Shown here piece by piece: positions 5,693-9,247 of a DNA stretch of 9,247 nt. The DNA comes from JAJFGI01 sp036397065 (lineage in GTDB: Bacteria; Pseudomonadota; Alphaproteobacteria; Kiloniellales; J153). Numbering within the stretch: position 1 is the first letter of the stretch; every line of letters begins with the position of its first letter. Both the position numbers and the translations under genes were made by a program. The DNA is taken from positions 1 through 9,247 of the forward strand of contig DASWJP010000213.1 of the NCBI GenBank assembly GCA_036397065.1. The letters run 5' to 3'. The notes under the pieces are model-generated. The model saw only the letters and a list, made by a program, of their open reading frames with translations. It was not told where the DNA came from and did not search any database.

Positions 5693-8608
5693 CTACTCCG
5701 CCGCCTCGCCATAGGCCTCCATGGGCGGGCAACTGCACACCAGATTCCGGTCGCCATAGACGTTGTCGATCCGGCCCACGGGCGGCCAGTACTTGTCCTC
5801 GCGCAGCGCATGCAGCGGGAAATACGCATCCTCCTTCGAATAGGGCAGCGTCCAGTTCCCTTCGAGAAGCAGGCGATGGGTATGTGGCGCGTTGTGCAGC
5901 AGGTTGTTGTCGGCGACGGCTACGCCCGATTCCACATCGGCAATCTCTTTCCGGATCGAGATCAGGGCATCGCAGAAGCGATCGATCTCGCGCTTGGCCT
6001 CGCTCTCCGTCGGCTCGATCATCAGTGTATCGGGCACCGGGAATGACATGGTTGGGGCATGGAAGCCGTAGTCGACCAGCCGCTTGGCCACATCGTCCAC
6101 GGTGATGCCGCAAGACTCGCGGATCGGCCGCAAGTCGATGATGCACTCGTGCGCCACCATGCCGTTCTTGCCCGTATAGAGCACCGGATAGTGGGGCGCC
6201 AGGCGATGGGCGATGTAGTTGGCATTGAGAATGGCCACCTGCGTGGCCCGGCGCAGGCCGGGGCCGCCCATCATAGTGATATAGGCCCAGGAGATGGGCA
6301 GAATGCCGGCCGAGCCCCAGGGGGCGGCGGCGATGGCACCGATCGACTGGCGGCCGCCCGCGGCCGGGTTGACGCCGGCAACGACCGGATGGTCCGGCAG
6401 AAACGGCGCCAGATGCGCGAGCACGCCGATCGGGCCCACGCCCGGCCCGCCGCCGCCATGGGGAATGCAGAACGTCTTGTGCAAGTTCATGTGCGATACG
6501 TCGGCGCCGATATGGCCGGGCCGGGCAACGCCGAGCAAGGCATTCAGGTTGGCGCCGTCCATGTAGACCTGGCCACCATGGCCATGCACGATCTCGCAGA
6601 TCTGGCGAATCGCTTCCTCGAACACCCCGTGGGTCGATGGATAGGTGATCATCAGCGCCGCCAGATTCGCCGCATGCTCCGCGGCCTTGACCTTCAGGTT
6701 GGCCACATCCACGTTGCCGTGATCGTCGCAGGCCACCACCACCACCTTCATGCCCGCCATTTGGGCGCTGGCCGGATTGGTGCCATGGGCCGAGGCCGGA
6801 ATCAGGCAAACGTCGCGCTGCGCCTCGCCCCGGCTTTCGTGGTACTTGCGGATGACCAGCAAGCCCGCGTATTCGCCTTGGGAGCCGGCATTCGGCTGCA
6901 GCGAGACCGCATCGAAGCCGGTCACCTCGCACAGCATCCCCTCCAGCTCCTCGAAAAGCTGTTGATAGCCCTGGACCTGGTCCAGCGGTGCAAAGGGATG
7001 CACGTGGCTGAATTGGCGCCAGGTGACAGGAATCATCTCGGTGGTCGCGTTCAGTTTCATGGTGCACGAGCCCAACGGAATCATCGAACGGTCGAGGGCG
7101 ATGTCCTTGGTCTGCAACCAGCGCAGATAGCGCAGCATCTCGGTTTCGCCGTGATAGAGGCTGAACACCGGATGAGTCAGGAAATCGCTGCTCCGTTGCA
7201 GCGGCGCCGGCAGGCACTCTTTGATGGCGGCGTCGATCTTGTCGATATCCAACAGGGCATCGGCCTTGCGTGAAAAAACCTGCCAGAGAGCGAGCAGATC
7301 GCGCCGCTTGGTGGTCTCGTCGAAGGAAATACCCAGCCGGTCCGGGTTGATGACCCGAAGGTTGATATTCGCCTCGCGCGCCCGCGCGGCGATCCGCGCC
7401 GCCTGTCCGGGTACGCGCACGGTCAGCGTATCGAAGAAGGTATCGTTCTCCAGCTTGTAGCCAAGCCGCTGCAAGCCTTCGGCCAGGATCTGTGTCATCC
7501 GGTGCACCCGGCCGGCGATCAGGCGCAAGCCATCCGGCCCATGATAGACCGCGTACAGGGCGGCGATCACGGCCAGCAGGACCTGGGCCGTGCAAATGTT
7601 GCTGGTGGCCTTTTCCCGCCGGATGTGCTGCTCGCGGGTTTGCAAGGCCATGCGCAGGGCGGGCCGGCCGTTGGAATCCACGGACACGCCGATGATGCGT
7701 CCCGGGGTCGATCGCTTGTAGGCGTCCCGAGTGGCGAAAAAGGCGGCATGCGGCCCGCCATAGCCCATGGGCACGCCGAACCGCTGGGCGCTGCCGACGA
7801 CGATATCGGCGCCCATCTCGCCCGGCGGCGTGAGCAGGACCAGGCTCAACAGATCGGTGGCGACCGTGGCCAGGGCGCCTTTTTCCTGCGCTTTGGCGAT
7901 GAGGCCGCGAATATCGCGCACCCCGCCGCGCGATCCCGGATATTGCAGCAGAATGCCGAAGGCATCCCGGTTCTCCAGCGCCGTTGCCGGATCGTCGACG
8001 ACCACCTCCAACCCCATGGCGTGAGCCCGGGTTTGCACCACGGCGATGATCTGCGGATGGCAATCCGCATCGACCACGTAGGTTGGCGATTTGCTCTTCG
8101 ACAAACGCCGCGACATGGCCATGGCCTCGGCCGCCGCGGTCGCTTCGTCCAGCAGCGAAGCGTTTGCCAACTCCATGCCAGTCAAATCGATGATCATCTG
8201 CTGGAAGTTCAACAGAACCTCCAGGCGGCCCTGGCTGACTTCGGCCTGGTACGGCGTATAGGCGGTATACCAGCCTGGATTTTCCAGCACGTTGCGTTGG
8301 ATCACGCCGGGTATGACCGTGCCGTGGTAGCCCATGCCGATCATGGAGGTGAACACCTGGTTGCGCTCCGACATGATGCGCAGGGTGGACAGGGTTTCAC
8401 GCTCGCTTTTCGCCTCCGGCAAGTGCAGGGGCTGGTCCGAGACGATGGATGACGGCACCGCCTTGTTGATCAGATCGTCAAGCGACTTGAGGCCGAGCGC
8501 GGCCAACATGTCGGCGATCTGCGTCTCGCCCGGGCCGATGTGGCGGCGCACGAAATCGGCACGCATTTCCAGCTCTTGCAAAGAGCGGCGATCTTTCGAC
8601 TTCGGCAT
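5693..8608 (-). CDS. gcvP: Glycine dehydrogenase (decarboxylating), P-protein of the glycine cleavage system
   Basis: A cytosolic PLP enzyme that decarboxylates glycine and passes the aminomethyl group to the lipoyl arm of GcvH. This is the single-chain form (971 residues), with both homologous halves in one protein. The N-terminus has FVRRHIGPGETQIADML; the N-half carries GVPMGYGGPHAAFFATRD. The C-half has IPLGSCTMKLN, QPNAGSQGEYAGLL and the PLP-lysine motif HKTFCIPHGGGGPG, with Lys711. The end has the usual DRNLVCSCPP near the C-terminus. I chose the ATG at 8608 because GGAG lies 7 bases upstream; an in-frame TTG at 8641 would add 11 residues without homology and overlap the gcvH stop. It is the last gene of the gcvT-gcvH-gcvP operon, 29 bases after gcvH, and its stop TAG lies four bases from the stop of the convergent pentapeptide gene. 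Confidence 0.97.
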   Translation of the reverse strand: MPKSKDRRSLQELEMRADFVRRHIGPGETQIADMLAALGLKSLDDLINKAVPSSIVSDQPLHLPEAKSERETLSTLRIMSERNQVFTSMIGMGYHGTVIPGVIQRNVLENPGWYTAYTPYQAEVSQGRLEVLLNFQQMIIDLTGMELANASLLDEATAAAEAMAMSRRLSKSKSPTYVVDADCHPQIIAVVQTRAHAMGLEVVVDDPATALENRDAFGILLQYPGSRGGVRDIRGLIAKAQEKGALATVATDLLSLVLLTPPGEMGADIVVGSAQRFGVPMGYGGPHAAFFATRDAYKRSTPGRIIGVSVDSNGRPALRMALQTREQHIRREKATSNICTAQVLLAVIAALYAVYHGPDGLRLIAGRVHRMTQILAEGLQRLGYKLENDTFFDTLTVRVPGQAARIAARAREANINLRVINPDRLGISFDETTKRRDLLALWQVFSRKADALLDIDKIDAAIKECLPAPLQRSSDFLTHPVFSLYHGETEMLRYLRWLQTKDIALDRSMIPLGSCTMKLNATTEMIPVTWRQFSHVHPFAPLDQVQGYQQLFEELEGMLCEVTGFDAVSLQPNAGSQGEYAGLLVIRKYHESRGEAQRDVCLIPASAHGTNPASAQMAGMKVVVVACDDHGNVDVANLKVKAAEHAANLAALMITYPSTHGVFEEAIRQICEIVHGHGGQVYMDGANLNALLGVARPGHIGADVSHMNLHKTFCIPHGGGGPGVGPIGVLAHLAPFLPDHPVVAGVNPAAGGRQSIGAIAAAPWGSAGILPISWAYITMMGGPGLRRATQVAILNANYIAHRLAPHYPVLYTGKNGMVAHECIIDLRPIRESCGITVDDVAKRLVDYGFHAPTMSFPVPDTLMIEPTESEAKREIDRFCDALISIRKEIADVESGVAVADNNLLHNAPHTHRLLLEGNWTLPYSKEDAYFPLHALREDKYWPPVGRIDNVYGDRNLVCSCPPMEAYGEAAE

Positions 8609-8615
8609 CCCTTTT

Positions 8616-8619
8616 CTCC
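8616..8619 (-). promoter_or_regulatory. Ribosome binding site of gcvP
   Basis: On the minus strand GGAG is followed by AAAAGGG and then the ATG at 8608, a 7-base spacing. This decides the gcvP start in favour of 8608 over the upstream TTG at 8641. Confidence 0.7.
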
Positions 8620-8637
8620 GAACCTTCGCTGGGGGTG

Positions 8638-9015
8638 TCAATCGAGACTCTCCACGAACTTACGATAGGCGCCCTCGTCCATGAGCGTGCCCAACTCGGC
8701 CGCCTTGCCGATCTTCATCTTGAAAAACCAGCCTTTACCCAAGGCGTCGCTGTTGATCAGAACGGGCTCGTCCGCAAGCGCCCCATTCACCTCCATGATG
8801 GTGCCGGAGATCGGCGCGTAGATCTCGCTGGCCGCCTTGACCGACTCCACGGTGGCGGCTTGTTCGCCTTGCGCGAACTTGGCCCCGGCTTCGGGCAACT
8901 CGACAAAGACCACGTCGCCAAGCTGCTCCTGAGCGTGCTCGCTGATGCCCACGGTGGCGACGTCGCCCTCGATCAACACCCACTCGTGTTCCTTTGTGTA
9001 TTTTCTCTCGCTCAT
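8638..9015 (-). CDS. gcvH: Glycine cleavage system H protein (lipoyl carrier)
   Basis: A small lipoylated shuttle protein that carries the aminomethyl group from GcvP to GcvT and hands electrons to dihydrolipoamide dehydrogenase. It has 125 residues, the normal length. The N-terminus is YTKEHEWVLIEGDVATVGIS, the family signature. The lipoyl attachment site is ATVESVKAASEIYAPISG with the modified lysine at K60. The C-terminal part has GWFFKMKI and ends in a short acidic helix. The ATG at 9015 follows a GGGCAGGGAACGGG purine-rich stretch. It lies 29 bases after gcvT and 29 bases before gcvP, which indicates a single transcript. Confidence 0.97.
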   Translation of the reverse strand: MSERKYTKEHEWVLIEGDVATVGISEHAQEQLGDVVFVELPEAGAKFAQGEQAATVESVKAASEIYAPISGTIMEVNGALADEPVLINSDALGKGWFFKMKIGKAAELGTLMDEGAYRKFVESLD

Positions 9016-9044
9016 CGCCCGTTCCCTGCCCTTGTGATGAAAAC

Positions 9045-9247
9045 CTATCCGCGAAAATAGTTCTGCTTGACGAACGGCAGCTTGGCCACGGCCACCGGGT
9101 GCGGCTTGCCGCGCACCATGGCGGTCAGGGCCGTTCCCGGCTTGGCCAAGGCGCTTTCCACGTAGCCCATGGCCACGGGCGCGCCGACGGTCGGCCCATA
9201 GCCGCCGCTGGTAATCCGCCCGACGGCCCGGCCGCCGTTATCGGATA
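9045..9247 (-). CDS. gcvT: Aminomethyltransferase GcvT, C-terminal end (5' part outside window)
   Basis: GcvT (T protein) transfers the methylene carbon from aminomethyl-lipoyl-GcvH to tetrahydrofolate and releases ammonia. Only the last 67 codons are in the window; the frame runs off the right edge without a start. The visible part contains the T-protein C-terminal motifs GRITSGGYGPTVGAPVAMGY and, near the end, VRGKPHPVAVAKLPFV before the terminal KQNYFRG. The stop is TAG at 9047-9045. The position directly upstream of gcvH on the same strand, with a 29-base gap, matches the gcvT-gcvH-gcvP order. The operon promoter, and any glycine riboswitch, would be upstream of this gene and are not visible. 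Confidence 0.95.
   Translation of the reverse strand, partial: SDNGGRAVGRITSGGYGPTVGAPVAMGYVESALAKPGTALTAMVRGKPHPVAVAKLPFVKQNYFRG

Noticed and set aside
6059..7273. Plus-strand open frame of 404 codons opposite gcvP
   Set aside because: An antisense shadow of gcvP with His/Arg/Ala-rich sequence and no domain.
5685..8063. Minus-strand open frame of 792 codons inside gcvP
   Set aside because: It is a shifted frame of gcvP on the same strand, rich in Arg/Gly/Pro with no recognisable domain; the gcvP frame has full-length family motifs including the PLP lysine.
8609..8641. Upstream TTG start for gcvP
   Set aside because: It overlaps the gcvH stop codon, adds residues without homology, and the GGAG site fits the ATG at 8608.

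Overview
The window is GC-rich bacterial DNA with tightly packed genes. It most resembles an alphaproteobacterium, probably of the Rhodospirillales type. The main evidence is a stand-alone F0 ATP synthase operon in the order atpI-atpB-atpE-atpF'-atpF. It has two different b-type subunits and no F1 genes directly after it. The c subunit carries the ARNPSA loop usual for that class. No mobile element, tRNA, rRNA or CRISPR array was seen.

Layout. (1) 1-1431, plus strand: the 3' part of smc, encoding the distal coiled coil and C-terminal ATPase head. (2) 1429-1524: three hairpin-forming palindromes in a row, the first including the smc stop codon, then a promoter with a perfect TTGACA box and 17-base spacer. 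(3) 1603-4048, plus strand: the F0 operon (assembly protein I, subunit a, subunit c, b', b), which builds the membrane proton channel and peripheral stalk. (4) 4049-4308: a more AT-rich intergenic stretch with weak hairpins. (5) 4309-5688, plus strand: a 459-residue pentapeptide-repeat protein that looks like an internally duplicated right-handed quadrilateral beta-helix. It is the only accessory-looking gene here. (6) 9247-5693, minus strand: the glycine cleavage operon gcvT (3' end only) - gcvH - gcvP, ending four bases from the stop codon of the pentapeptide gene.

How the genes work together. The atp genes make one membrane complex, which needs F1 genes (atpHAGDC) from elsewhere. GcvT, GcvH and GcvP are three of the four proteins of the glycine cleavage system; the fourth, dihydrolipoamide dehydrogenase, is not in the window. 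SMC acts in chromosome organisation. Nothing in the sequence ties the pentapeptide protein to either neighbouring operon.

Most of the window is conserved core housekeeping DNA. I see no convincing undescribed multi-gene system. The items most worth a second look are the two-module pentapeptide-repeat protein with its odd leader, and the hairpin cluster at the smc/atp boundary.
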